Assembly (NCBI GenBank): GCA_947683425.1
Contig: CANTUQ010000102.1
Location: 1,287,501 to 1,351,500, forward strand
Direction: 5' to 3'
From: Excoecaria cochinchinensis
Lineage: Eukaryota; Streptophyta; Magnoliopsida; Malpighiales; Euphorbiaceae
Length of the DNA stretch: 64,000 nucleotides
The notes under the pieces were generated by a model that did no database searches, was not told where the DNA came from, and worked only from the letters and a program-made list of their open reading frames with translations. Positions within the stretch are counted from its first letter, which is position 1. Every line of letters starts with the position of its first letter. The position numbers and the translations under genes were made by a program. Shown one piece after another: positions 1 through 11,279 of this stretch.

Positions 1-334
1 AAGCTAGTGTGAAAATCCACAAGGGACGCACTACCTTAAAATAATGACTACAGGTTTCAGAGGAGAACCTCATGATCCCCAAAGAGCATGAAATTTAAAG
101 GCAATTCCAGAAGGCACTGATCTTACTGCAAATTGCAATCAAATCGGTTGTCGCCTCCAAATCCACTTAGATGAATTTTTATACTGCATTGCTGCATACA
201 CATGCATCTCACGTGCATACTCACAATTTTTTCTGTATATCTGCCTTTCTAAGTCTTGCAGAAAAAGGGACTCGATGCGGACACCGGCAGAAACCGAGTG
301 ACAACATCATTCCAAACATCAATCATAATCAAAC

Positions 335-450
335 CCAAGACCTCTCAGGGGGCACACAATCAACCAAAGACCTCTCAGGGGGCAGTTCCCAATCCAAAAC
401 CTCTCGGGGGGCAGATCTCAATCCAAAAACCTCTCAGGGGGCAACCGCTT
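335..450 (+). repeat. Short tandem repeat, 'CCTCTCAGGGGGC' units in F
   Basis: About four units of roughly 30 bp around CCTCTCAGGGGGCA. A related unit (CCCTCTGAGGAGGCAAA) recurs three times at about 942-1010, on the other side of the 79-bp array. G has the same words in reverse complement (27000-27335). No spacers are present, so this is not CRISPR-like. Confidence 0.8.
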
Positions 451-479
451 CTCAAAGGGCTCATAGATAGTACCACTTC

Positions 480-905
480 ATCATCAAATCGAAGGGTTAG
501 CACGATGGCGGCACTACCACTCTGAGGAGGGTTAGCACGACCACGGCACTACCACTTCATCATCCAATCGAAGGGTTAGCACGATGGCGGCACTACCACT
601 CTGAGGAGGGTTAGCACGACCACGACACTACCACTTCATCATCCAATCGAAGGGTTAGCACGATGGCGGCACTACCACTCTGAGGAGGGTTAGCACGACC
701 ACGGCACTACCACTTCATCATCCAATCGAAGGGTTAGCACGATGGCGGTACTACCACTCTGAGGAGGGTTAGCACGACCACGACACTACCACTTCATCAT
801 CCAATCGAAGGGTTAGCACGATGGCGGCACTACCACTCTGAGGAGGGTTAGCACGACCACGACACTACCACTTCAAATCAGCAGAAGGGTTAGCACGACG
901 TCGGC
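480..905 (+). repeat. 79-bp tandem repeat in the 3' non-coding region of F
   Basis: Seen: the word CGAAGGGTTAGCACGATGG starts at 490, 569, 648, 727 and 806, an exact 79-bp period, followed by a decayed partial copy. Each unit holds two half-units (GTTAGCACGATGGCGGCAC and GTTAGCACGACCACGGCAC). G carries the same two half-units in reverse complement with a 67-bp period and different linkers, so the array was rebuilt between family members. Confidence 0.92.
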
Positions 906-1108
906 ACACGACCTCGGCACTACCACTTCAGAACGTCTCAAGCCCTCTGAGGAGGCAAAGCATCTTGAAGCCCTCTGAGGAGGCAAACCCCCAAAGCTCT
1001 CTGAGGAGGCATCTCTCTATCCGACTCTCGGCACTCCGCCCCAGGTATGTAATCCCTCCTCTCTTCCACTTTGAATTTTAGCTCACCTAGGTGTCTATGC
1101 ACCAGCTT

Positions 1109-1127
1109 CTCCAAAATTGGGGGCAAC
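1109..1127 (+). promoter_or_regulatory. Polypurine tract of F
   Basis: AAATTGGGGGCAAC sits directly before the LTR start TGTAGACACC. It has the position and composition of the plus-strand primer in LTR retrotransposons. The same AATTGGGGGCAAC / ACTGGGGGCAAC form occurs in A, D and G. Confidence 0.85.
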
Positions 1128-2344
1128 TGTAGACACCGGGTCCTGAGTCCGGCATAAAACGAAAACGGTGATTTTTGATCCTTGATTATTCCCTCCAAAA
1201 AAATAAAAAAATTTGATAATATAAAAAATATATATATAAATATGTATGTGTGAAATTAAGTAATTAATTAGTTGATGTTGTCGGTTAATTAAGTGGTTAA
1301 TATTATTGTGTTAATTAAAATGCATGTAAAATTAAAGTGTAATGTTTAATTAATTAGATAAATTATATATATAATATATATATAGATTAATTATATTAAT
1401 ATATAATATTTAATTATTGTAATGTTTAATTAATTAAATATATTAATGTGTAATGTGTAATGTGTGATTGATATATAATGTTTGATTAATTAATTAATGT
1501 ATGTGTTAATTGAATTAAGTTAAATTAATTAAAATTAAGAAAAGAAGAAAATGAGGGAATTAATGAGGAAATTACTTGGATGCCCTTAACCCTAATTTGA
1601 GGGTGTATAAAAAGAAAAGAATGAGAAAAGAGAAAGGGGCTCGGCAGATCAAGAGAGAAGAGAAAGAAAGAGCCAAAGAAGAGAGAAAGAAAAAGAAAAG
1701 AAAAGGAAAGGAAAAAGAAAGGAAAAGAAAAGAAAGAGAGAGGAGAGGAGCAGACCAGGGACCAAGCGACGCCGGAAAAGAAGAAAAAGAGGAAAGGAGA
1801 GAAGGAGGAGGCGAGGCCTCCGCCAGCCACCCACCGTGCCGAAACGGCACACGCGCCCCACCGGCGTGCTCCCGGAAGCAGGGCGATCCAGGCGGCGTAC
1901 ACCGGCCTCCACCACTCGCCGCCGTTAGGGAGATCGGAGAAGAAGACCCGTGACGCTCCAAGGCGGTTTCCGACTTATTCCGGCGACATTCCGGCGCGTG
2001 ACCGCCGGCGTTCGACCCCCGGTGCTCCGATCTACCATCCGGTGTTGGTGGTGTCCCCAACGGCCGCTCCGACGAGCCTCCGGCGAGAGAAATCCGGTGA
2101 GCCCATTATTTATTTATTTATTTTAATATAATATTAATTATTATTAATTAAAATTATTATTTATTTATTTATTATTATTATTATATTTATTTATTTAATT
2201 TCTGATTTATTAATATTATTATTATTATTATTATAATTATTATATATATTTATTTAATTTCTGATTTATTATCATTATTATTATTATTATTATTATTATC
2301 ATTATAATATTATTATTATATTTATTCATTATTCTGATTTATTA

Positions 2345-2401
<57 letters not shown>

Positions 2402-2415
2402 TTATTTATTTATTA

Positions 2416-2446
<31 letters not shown>

Positions 2447-3371
2447 CATTGATATCATTATTATTATTGTCTAATTTGTGTTAATTTTATGTTGATGTTA
2501 TTATTTAATTGATTTGTAATTATTTAATTTTATGTTTTAATATTATTATTATTATCATTATTGATTATTGTTATTATTATTGTTATTTATTTATGCAATT
2601 ATTCATTTATTTATTTGTTTAGAAATATGTAATTATTATTTTATGTATTTGTGGTTTGTAATAATAAATGATTTTTCGACCGTGTTTAAAAGAACCACCA
2701 CACAAATGTTTTCTACTAAATAGAATGTTTGCTAAATAAAACTTGGACCAATGTCCTATTTTTACCCAATAAAATTATCACATAAAAATGGTTTTCCATA
2801 ATAAACCCATGCGGGGACTAAAGTCCTCAAAATAAATGAATAACCTGTTTTATGCATGTATAGTACATTTATAAATGGGAGTTGTATTCCGCTCCTAGTA
2901 TTATTGTAAATTTATTTTACGCTTTAATGCTATTTTATTTTATGCTCTTGAATGAATAAATTGTGCTTTAACCAAACTTGCATTGTGTGGAGAGAGAGCA
3001 AACTAATAAATTCAAAACTCAATTGTAAACTTAATCAAGGTACGAATAAATGAGAAGTCCCGAACCCTGCTCTGGTCTTTGGGCTCAAGAGGCTAGAGGT
3101 TATCCTCCAAGACACCTCTTGTGTCACGAGACTTAGACGTTAATCCTAGGCCTCATGGCCCAATATGTATAAAATGCGCAAGTCTTAGGCTTTCCGAGGC
3201 GAGAGAAACTTTCCCAATGTTCTATTGGGTGGCGACTCCATGAAACCTCTTTGTTGCCCAACATAGACGCACTTGCGATTTATCGCAAGCTGTTGACGGA
3301 CCCACAATTGCCCGATCGCCCTCGAGCGGGCGGTCCGAACTGGCGGCCGCGGGGACCCGGCGCGCGTCACA
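1128..3371 (+). repeat. 3' LTR of F (2244 bp)
   Basis: Starts TGTAGACACCGGGTCC and ends GGCGCGCGTCACA. Inside, in order: an AT-rich stretch (1200-1560), a GA-rich stretch (1620-1815), a GC-rich segment (about 1740-2095), long (TTA)n microsatellites, then the R/U5-like segment with the inverted pair CCCAAT / ATTGGG around GTTCT (about 3213-3229) and a primer-site-like TGGCGACTCC right after it. No protein-coding content is credible; frames through the GA-rich stretch give only Lys/Glu/Arg runs. Confidence 0.88.
2105..2600. repeat. (TTA)n / (TTAT)n microsatellite in F LTR
   Basis: Nearly continuous ATT/TTA trinucleotide runs broken by TTTATTTA. The Tat LTRs of A and B have the matching (AAT)n or (ATT)n at a similar place. 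Confidence 0.9.
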
Positions 3372-4403
3372 CTGGCAGATAGATTGTGTGACCAGCATAT
3401 CTCGATAGCACTAGTGCTATACACCTGTTAGGGATATATAGCGTCTCAAAAAACAAGATCCTCTTTTCACTTATGCCTAACTATATATTGCCTTCTCACG
3501 TTCATTATTTTAACTCATGATCTCATAAAATAATTTTTGTGATTTCTCTACTCATAGAAACTATAATAGGCATGCCGGTGAACCACGAAACATTATGAAA
3601 GTGATCAAAAGGCTATGTTCCCCTCTTACTGTATGCCATCCATCATGATTCAACTCGCTTTTCTAGTTAGATCCTCCAGGTCTAAATTTTTCTCAAACCT
3701 CTTGGAAACTAACTAAGCTAGCCACATTGAACCATACTTCAGGAATAAAGGGTCAAAATATAAATAGGGTCTCACAATAGGGAAAGTTGAGATCATTAAT
3801 ATTATTAAATTCCCATCCCTATGGTCACATAAGCACACACGGTATAAAATATGTGTTATGGTGTTCTTTCCTTCCCTTAAAAGAGCGCATGTCTCACATT
3901 TTGATAATGTGTATATCAAACACCATATAGAAGCCTAAGGTTGCGATGGACCGAAGCAACAAATTTTAGTCCGCTTACTTAAGGACTACTTCTCGCTTTT
4001 TAGACAGAACATGGTAGTTATATATAACTAACCATCGGATTCCATACAATCCTTATTTTGGATCTCAATCCAAAGCATACAACTTTATATATGTCTTTCT
4101 CTCGCACCTTAACAAGACTCATCTTGTAATTTCTGCAAGATGACACTTTTATTTTGAATAGGCTCTCGAGCATTCTCATATGTTCAAAAATTGCCTCATC
4201 TTAGTCTTTGCTAACTCATTGACAAAACTTAAGGTAAACACCCTTGTGAGTGGGCTACTTCTCCGTCTGACATGCTCAATCTCATATTAATAACAGTAAA
4301 TATTTATACATAAATATTCACACTCATGTATTACCAATAATGAATTTTGGTCATTATTCACAAATAATAACGTTTAAGGGACTATATAAAATATAACAGT
4401 ACT
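3372..4403 (-). other. Non-coding 3' end of the copia element (3' UTR or LTR remnant)
   Basis: In minus-strand sense this follows the end of the RNase H frame. It is AT-rich with no frame worth calling. I could not find in it a second copy of the 60820-60980 sequence that borders the copia primer site, so it is either untranslated region plus U3 of a longer LTR or unrelated sequence. F truncates it at 3371. Confidence 0.45.
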
Positions 4404-6215
4404 AATTAAATTCTACGCAAACCTGGAGATCTAATGTGTCTCTCAAAACACATCTCTCGTTATAGGTTTACTCAATGGATCTGCATGCGTTGAAACGTAC
4501 TGTAAGTTCACTTCGCCTCGTGCAATAATATCTCCCATATATAGATACTTAATGTTGATATGCTTAGCTCTACTATAAGCTATCAACGACTGACTGTCAC
4601 TATAGACTGTCACTGATACCTCTGAGGCAGTTACTCTTAAATAGCTCACAAACTACTTCAGCCAAACTATCTCTTGTACTGCAATTGAGGAAGTGACAAA
4701 TTTAACTTTCACTATTGATAGGGCTACACAGGTTTAATTCTTGTTACTCCATGAGATAGCACTCTTGCCAAACAAGAATATGAAACCTGAAATGAATTTT
4801 CTCTCATCCACATCTCTTGCCCAACCAACGTTTCTATATTCTCTCAATACAGATCATTTTCTTGATAATAGAGAGAATAGTCTACAGTACTTTTAAGATA
4901 TATAAGTATTCTTTTAATTGCTTCCAATGTGCTTTGCCTGGGTTAGATTGATATATGATTACCATGCCCACTGCATAGCATATATCATGTCTTGTACACA
5001 ACATCGTGTACATAAGACTACCCAGGGCACTGTCATATATAGAACGCTCCTCATACGTTCAATTTTTCTGACTTCATAAGACACACATCTTTGCTAAGAA
5101 ACTAATTCTTGGCAATGGGGTAATCTATGAGTTTGCAGTTTTGCACATTAAATCGCTCAAGGTCTTTGTTGATATATTTCTCTCAAGAAACAGACAACAA
5201 TCTTCTCAAATGATCTCTTGAAATCTTAACTTTAAGAATGTAATATGCATGACTCATATCCTTTGTCTCAAAGTTGGACAATAACCAATCTTTGATTTTA
5301 TTTACGTACCATTTATCATTTTCAGCTTTAAGTATGCCATCTACATACAATGCCAAAATGATAAATTCACTTTCAGTTCTTTTTCTATGAACACAACGAC
5401 TTTCATCAATCATATTGAACACATTCGTTATGACTGTATGATGAAGTCTCAAGTACCATTGTGTTGAAGACTGTTTAAGGCCATAGATTAAACTCATCAA
5501 TCAGCAAACCTTATGTTTGCTGTCTTTTTCGATGAAACATATAGTTTGTTCCATACAATTCTCCATTGAGAAAAGCAGTCTTTCCATCCATTTGATGAAA
5601 CTCTAAGTCCAAACTCGCCACTATGGCCAAAATCAACCTTATGGACGTAAATCTTACAATAGATGAGAAAGTCTACTCATAGTCAATATCTTCCTGTTGT
5701 GTAAACCCCTTAGCGACTAGCCAAGTTTTGTATCTTTTGATACCTCTTTCAGCCTTTCGCTTTACTTTGAGAACCCATTTATTCCCAATTTGTGTCCTTC
5801 CAGTTGATCAACCAGTTCTCAAACATGATTTTTGATCTCATGGTTGCCATTTTTTTCTTCCATTGCTTTAGTCCATTTTTTCTTAGATGGCCATGAAAAA
5901 GCATTTTGAATATTTTATGCTCTTTCTTTGTTTTGTGGGGTAACCAAAAGGGCTTCATTCAAGCCTTCGATTATAAATCGTTGGCATGAAACACTTATCC
6001 TTTTAGATTTTTGCAGTTCTGAATCTTGATAAACATGTCTCATATATTCATCGTGATTCACAATGCTCCCACTGGGACCATGTTTCATACTCCCACTAGA
6101 GTCAGGAATACCATATTCTTTCCTCCCATTGGAGTCAAGAATGCTACCACTCGAATCAGGTCTCAAACATCTGGATCGTTTGGAGGATGAGGGTCTTAAC
6201 CTTCTTCCTCTAAAT
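4404..6215 (-). pseudogene. Copia pol, RT and RNase H (broken)
   Basis: Seen: read on the minus strand, right to left. A Ser/Gly-rich linker with repeated PDSSGS-type words (about 5915-6166) comes first. RT follows (about 5183-5900) with the copia signature 'YGLKQSSTQWYLRLH'; its catalytic box reads YVDG, so the second Asp is lost. The RNase H end (4404-4649) reads 'VTVYSDSQSLIAYSRAKHINIKY' in two pieces, close to the family's D-SQSAI-L and KHIDI-YH pattern. Stops and frameshifts cut it into at least four pieces. Known: in Ty1/copia elements RT and RNase H follow integrase; here integrase is 50 kb away on the same strand, across element A. Certainly non-functional. The lineage within copia was not determined. 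Confidence 0.85.
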
Positions 6216-6289
6216 CCCTCTGTGACGCGCGCAGAACCCCGTGGTGCCTCGAACCGGCCACTTTTAGGGCGATTGAGAGAGGTTCATAA

Positions 6290-6605
6290 AACTTGTAAGA
6301 AATTATAAGTGCATCTATTTTGGGCAACAAGGAGGTTTTTTGGAGTCGCCATCCAATAGAACATTGGAAAAGGTCGTCTAGTTTCAGTGAACCTAAGACA
6401 ACGCTGCTATGTCCATTTTGGGCAAGCTAGAGGGGTCTTGGAGGCCCCATCCTAATAGAACATTAGGATGACCTCTTGCCTCGTGGAGCCTAGGACTATG
6501 CAAGTTCGACCTTTTTTGGAACACAAGAGGTGTCTTGGAGGCCCCACCCCAATAGAACATTGAGATGACCCTTTCGCCTCGTTGAGCCCAAGACCAGAGA
6601 AGGTT
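6290..6605 (-). repeat. Three tandem ~95-100-bp units with AGAAC-loop hairpins in A LTR
   Basis: Each unit has a word like TTTTGGGCAACAAGGAGG, then CTTGGAG, then a stem-loop with loop AGAAC, then GCCTCGTGGAGCCTA. Stems: CCAAT/ATTGG at about 6356, a perfect 9-bp CATCCTAAT/ATTAGGATG at 6448-6470, and a weaker one at about 6547. The first unit also contains GGAGTCGCCA, the core of the tRNA-Arg primer-site complement. The same modules recur in the other Tat LTRs of the window. Confidence 0.75.
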
Positions 6606-7429
6606 CGGGACTTCTTATTTATTCATACCTTGATTAAAGTTATAATTGAGTTTTTAATTTAGTGTTTCATCTCATTTCTCATTCAATTCAAATGCAGTAA
6701 TTTAACACGCATGTCAATCACATAATGAAAGCGGTAAATAAAGTAAATAAAAGTACGATAAATTATAACAAAATTAGGGGCGGAATACAACCACAATTAT
6801 AAATAAAATACAAATCATACATAAAATGGGCTATTTGTTAAAGATGAGGACATTGGTCCTCACATGCATGTTTTAAGAAAATAATTTTAATGTGACAATT
6901 TATTTTGGATGGAAGAAACTAGGACATTGGTCTCATTTTTATTAGGAAAACCCAAGTTAATTTAATAGAAATATTTTATGATTTTTTTAATTAATGTGCA
7001 TAAAAAATAGATTTACTTATTACAAATTACATAATAAAATAAATAAACACAAAAAAATGAAAAACAATAAAAATGACAAACAACTCCTAAATGGTATCTT
7101 CAAATCTCCATGGGCTCCCACTTGCCATTGGAAAAAACTCACACATGAAAAATAAGTATTGAAATAAAAAAGACAAATAAAAGTGACGTTAGTAATAAAA
7201 AAAATGAATTTAAACATACAACATGAAGAAAATTAAATAAAGCAAATAAAAAATGCATCATGTGTGACAAGTTAATTAAATGACATAATAAAAATATGCA
7301 ATTTAACAAATTAACAATTTAACAATTCAACATGCATGAAAAAGTATAAAATAATAATAACAATAATACTAGTAACAAGTTATAACAACAAATAAGGATA
7401 ATAAAAATAATAATAATGATAGTAGTAAT

Positions 7430-7464
7430 AATAAATAATAATAATAATAAAAGTAACAACAAAC

Positions 7465-7549
<85 letters not shown>

Positions 7550-7550
7550 A

Positions 7551-7606
<56 letters not shown>

Positions 7607-7614
7607 GGATGATA

Positions 7615-7694
<80 letters not shown>
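7430..7694. repeat. (AAT)n microsatellite, A left LTR
   Basis: About 230 bp of almost pure AAT, interrupted once by CTTAGGATGATAAAT. The same place in the right LTR (55310-55460) is much shorter and has a (CAA)n segment, so it changed after insertion. Poly-Asn, poly-Ile and poly-Tyr frames over it are artefacts. Confidence 0.95.
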
Positions 7695-7696
<2 letters not shown>

Positions 7697-7892
7697 CACA
7701 ATAACAACCAAGGAATATGAACAATCAAATAAACATGCAAGAGTAACAAGAAATCAAATAAATATAACATATTAAAATATGATAAATAATAATACCAATA
7801 AAAATAACAATAATAATATATGAACAACAATGATGATAATGATAATCATAAAAATAGAAACAAAAGATGAATAATCAAATAAAGAGCAAAAA

Positions 7893-7893
7893 G

Positions 7894-7975
<82 letters not shown>
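7893..7975. repeat. (AAT)n microsatellite, second run in A left LTR
   Basis: About 80 bp of AAT. Its counterpart in the right LTR is the run at about 55672-55722. Confidence 0.95.
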
Positions 7976-8574
7976 GAACACAAGAAATAAGAAATAAAAA
8001 AAATAATAGATCTAAAAAAATTTACATGATAACTATTTAATTGTAAATAAAAAATAAATTAAAAATTAAGCCAAGAATGCTTACCCTCAAAATTTAGCTT
8101 GATGAAATGAAGGTAAATGATCCAATTCCTTATCTTAATTTGTAGGAATAATATTAGAAAAATAAAATATTGAAAAAAAATTTAACTTAAGAGCAAACAA
8201 TTAATTTATTTGTCTCAAGGTAGAATTGTTAAATAAAAAGAAAGAAAATTTTCAAGAACAAAAATTGTTCTTTTTGACTTAAGAATTATCTTGGAAAATC
8301 CTTTAAAAAATTGAGAAAATTTGCTTTTGGAAGAAAGATGAAGAAGAAAATAATTTTTTTCTAAAGAAAATTCCCCCTTAATTCTTCTCCAAAAGTGATT
8401 TTATACCTCCCCAAAAAATCAGATTTTTTAATGAAAAAATTAAATTAATTTAATTTCATAACCACAAAAAAGCTAATGAATTTGAAAGGTTTAGAATCCA
8501 AAAAGTTTTAGAATTAAATTATACCAAAAAAATGAAGAAAAAACATTAAAAATGAAGAAAAAAAGGCCCAAAAT

Positions 8575-8647
8575 AGCTGTCGGGGACGCGTGGGCGCGCA
8601 CAGGGGCAACAGGCGTCGCCCTCGCGCAGCATCCCGATAGTCGCGAT
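8575..8647 (-). other. GC-rich cassette in U3 of A left LTR (short form)
   Basis: About 70 bp rich in CG dinucleotides (ACGCGTGGGCGCGC and similar) in an otherwise AT-rich LTR, directly before a poly-T run. The same slot in the right LTR (about 56360-56515) is more than twice as long and different in wording. Confidence 0.75.
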
Positions 8648-8870
8648 TTTTTTTTTAAATTTTTGCTAAAATAATATAATTTCAAAACATACCCTTTTTG
8701 TCTCAAAATAATTTTTAAAACATTTTTAAAATACATTTTTTTTATTTATAATAAATCAATCCGACAAGGAAATCGTCACTTTCAACTTTTATTTTTGCCT
8801 ATAAACAGACACACTTAATTTCATCATTGGGTAATCCTGATCTAGACTGCTCCGAGACCCGGTGTCTACA

Positions 8871-8889
8871 GTTGCCCCCAATTTTGGGG
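8871..8889 (-). promoter_or_regulatory. Polypurine tract of A
   Basis: Sense strand reads CCCCAAAATTGGGGGCAAC directly before TGTAGACACC. Beyond it lie 64 bases of A interior up to the D insertion, ending GTACCTGAG (CTGAG is the duplicated target). Confidence 0.85.
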
Positions 8890-9353
8890 AGGCTAGTGCA
8901 TGGGTGCCTAGGTGAGCCAAAATTCAGGAAAGAGAAAGAAGCGCGTACCTGAGTGTGACGCGCGCCGGAACCAGCAAGGCCCTCATTAAGCCTGCCTTTT
9001 GGGGCTCGAGGGATTGGTTCGCGTTTTTTATGATTTTGGGCATCATGAGTCATTTTGGATGCGTCATTTCCAATAGAACATTGGAAAGGATCATCTAAAC
9101 CCACAACGCCTTTAGGCACCTTTTGAGGTATTTTGGAGTCGCCACCTAATTTACAAGAAACTGGGAGAGGTCTCTAACCTCTATTGATCTAAACCAGAGA
9201 AGGTGTTCGGAACTTCACTCTTATTAATGACTTAAATTTTATAAATGAGTTGTTAAAAAATCCAAATTCTATCTCTCTTCTCACACGGTAATGCAATAAA
9301 TTAAAGCGCATTCATTTACATTAAAAGTGGCAAATAAATAAATTACCAAATAG

Positions 9354-9478
9354 AAAATGGGACAGAACAATCCCCCAATATAAATAATAGAAATAAATAA
9401 AAATGGGACAGAACAATCCCCCAAAATGAATAAAAGAAATAAATAAAGGAAAATGGGACAGAACAATCCCCCAAATAA
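9354..9478 (-). repeat. ~48-bp unit AAATGGGACAGAACAATCCCCC, three copies (two in the other LTR)
   Basis: The word GGGACAGAACAATCCCCC occurs at about 9359, 9405 and 9454 here, but only twice in the right LTR (about 19973 and 20023). LTR pairs are identical at insertion, so one unit was gained or lost afterwards. Confidence 0.88.
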
Positions 9479-10399
9479 AAATATAAATAAACAAAATAAG
9501 TAAATAAATAAACACATAAAAAATTTAAGATGCAACATACATAAATCGGGTCATGAATTAAATTTTAGGAACATTGGTTCCTTTTATTAAAAAATTGGAG
9601 GACTATTTTTAGGGCATTGATTGGAAAAAAAACCAGGATGAGTGATCCTATTTTATGAAAATTTAGTTCTCCATTTGAAAGTGTGATTTTTATTGGCTAA
9701 AATAGGACATCGGTCCAATTTGTTAATAAAAATCCCAAATTATTAATTATCTAAAAGACGTTATTTTCTATAACGCGGATAATTAAAACATATATTTTAC
9801 GTACAAAATAATAATAATATGATAAAAAGAAATAAAATAATTAATATGCAAACCCTAAGTTTGGATGGTCTCTAATTCCCCCGGTTGCTGAGACCCAAGC
9901 GCACGTGTAACTCGCACAATTCCTTAGATATTTAATCTTTGATATGCAAATGAAGCTTCTGATTTCCTTGTTGCTTTTCTTGAAAATGAAGTTAAAACCA
10001 AGATTTGAAAACTTCCAGCAAGAACGTCAAAGAAAAAGAAACAAGATGATGAACTTTCTCACGCTAAACTCCTTCCTTTTTCACTCAAAACAAACTCAGA
10101 ATCCTCCAACTCAAGAATTGGTTTCCTGAGCTTAAAAGACAAACTGAGAATGCCTATTGAGAAAACAAGAATTATTTTCTTGCTCTCAATTTTTTTTTTC
10201 TGTTCTTTTTTTTTCTCTCTGTGTTCTCCCTTTCTTTTTCTTTTTTTTTTTTCGTTCCTCTCCCCTCCTCTCTCTTTTTTCAACTCTTTAAATGTTATTT
10301 GACAGATTCGCTCACTTCCTTACCAAATCCATCATAAAACTCCATTTTCAAACCAAATCCGCGGAAAATATGGAGAAAAGACATTGACGAGGAAGAACG

Positions 10400-10545
10400 C
10401 ACGCGAGGCAGGTGAGAGCTCACCTCTCCTGTGAGCTGGGCCTCACGTGGTGAGGCAGCATCTCACCAAAGTGAGATGGGCCTCACAAACATGAGGCTCC
10501 ATCTCACATGGGTGAGATGGGCCTCACCCACAGGCCCCTAAAACC
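10400..10545 (-). repeat. GTGAG/CTCAC palindrome-rich cassette in D U3
   Basis: Repeated GTGAGATGGGCCTCAC-type words alternate with their complement. It sits where the other Tat LTRs carry their GC-rich cassette. A near-identical copy is in the right LTR at about 20970-21110. Confidence 0.75.
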
Positions 10546-10736
10546 CAATCCATCTCCTACTTCTCTTTTTTTTTAAATAAAAATAAAGAAAGAAAAATAT
10601 TTTTAGAATACGGGAAACGGAAAAAATATTTTTTTTGAGGAAACCATCACTTCCATTTGTCTATTGCCTGTGACCAGGTATCACTCTCATCATTGGGTAA
10701 CTTCGGTCTGGACTGCCTCAGGACCCGGTGTCTACA

Positions 10737-10755
10737 GTTGCCCCCAGTTTTGGGG
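10737..10755 (-). promoter_or_regulatory. Polypurine tract of D
   Basis: Sense strand CCCCAAAACTGGGGGCAAC directly before the 3' LTR. Confidence 0.85.
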
Positions 10756-10869
10756 AACGTAGTGTCTAGGTGCTTAGGTGAGCCAAAACTCAAAGAAAAG
10801 ATAAAAGACACATACCTGAGGCAGCTATCCTTATCAAACTGGGTAATGCGCCGAGTCTGTTATAGACCA

Positions 10870-11275
10870 ACAAAATGCGAGGTTTGCTCTTCTGAGCGAG
10901 GTTGTTGTTCTTCCGAACTGCTCTTTTGAGCAAGGCATTCTTCTGAACTGGGTGTCCTTCTGGACTGCTCTTCTGAGCTGGGCGTTCTTCTGAACTGGGT
11001 GTCCTTCTGGACTGCTCTTCTGAGCTGGGTGTTCTTCTGAACTGGATGTCCTTCTGGACTGCTCTTCTGACCGGGGCATTCTTCTGAACTGGGTGTCCTT
11101 CTGGACTGCTCTTCTGAGCGGGGCGTTCTTCTGAACTGGGTGTCCTTCTGGACTGCTCTTCTGAGCGGGATGTTCTTCTGAACTGGGTGTCCTTCTGGAC
11201 TGCTCTTTTTACTGGGACGTTCTTCTGAACTGGGTGTCCTTCTGGACTGCTCTTCTGAGCGAAACGTTCTTCTTG
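10870..11275 (-). repeat. 47-bp tandem repeat in the 3' non-coding region of D
   Basis: GAACTGGGTGTCCTTCTGG recurs every 47 bp (about 10945, 10992, 11039, 11086 and on), about eight units to 11275. It lies between polypurine tract and integrase, as do the unrelated arrays of A, G and F. Confidence 0.93.
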
Positions 11276-11279
11276 GATA

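Larger units (their letters stand above)
1..3371 (+). mobile_element. Tat-type LTR element F, 3' part only (continues off the left edge)
   Basis: Seen: non-coding interior (1-1127) ends in a polypurine tract, followed by a complete LTR (1128-3371) ending GGCGCGCGTCACA. The first 47 bases are the reverse complement of a block that also lies in D (about 11600), A (about 22580) and G (about 27710), always between integrase and polypurine tract, so F is in plus orientation and its coding part lies left of the window. Its tandem-repeat wording and LTR end most resemble G. The 5 bases after the LTR are CTGGC; the partner duplication is outside the window. Sequence to the right of 3371 belongs to the old copia element, so F appears to be inserted in it. 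Confidence 0.85.
3372..6220 (-). mobile_element. Old Ty1/copia element, 3' part (left of the nest)
   Basis: Seen: minus-strand remnants of copia RT and RNase H (4404-6215), then about 1 kb of non-coding sequence up to F. The 5' part of what I take to be the same element lies at 56745-60980 on the same strand and starts with integrase, exactly where this part stops. The two halves are separated by element A with a 5-bp duplication CCCTC (6216-6220 and 56745-56749), which makes them one element split by an insertion. Confidence 0.8.
6221..8870 (-). repeat. 3' LTR of A (2650 bp)
   Basis: Bounded by TGTGACGCGCGC and CCCGGTGTCTACA. In element sense it runs U3 (right) to U5 (left). It pairs with the split right LTR (45109-45285 + 54264-56744). 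The two agree closely outside the microsatellites and the GC cassette. Confidence 0.92.
8954..10736 (-). repeat. 3' LTR of D (1783 bp)
   Basis: TGTGACGCGCGCCGG ... GGACCCGGTGTCTACA. Shorter than the LTRs of A, G and I, with a different middle; its closest match in the window is solo LTR B. Its partner is 19556-21321. The main difference I see is one extra 48-bp unit at 9354-9478. Confidence 0.93.

Noticed and set aside
1525..2060. Overlapping frames of up to 162 codons on both strands
   Set aside because: They lie inside the F LTR, over a GA-rich stretch and GC-rich cassette; Lys/Glu/Arg or Ser/Phe/Leu runs with no domain.
7369..7981. Long frames of poly-Asn, poly-Ile, poly-Leu and poly-Tyr
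   Set aside because: They are readings of the AAT microsatellite; all frames on both strands are open for that reason alone.
10870..11275. Possible CRISPR-like or other array of regular repeats
   Set aside because: Units are contiguous tandem repeats with no unique spacers, in a plant retrotransposon. The same holds for 480-905, 21540-22115, 26465-26815 and 27000-27335.
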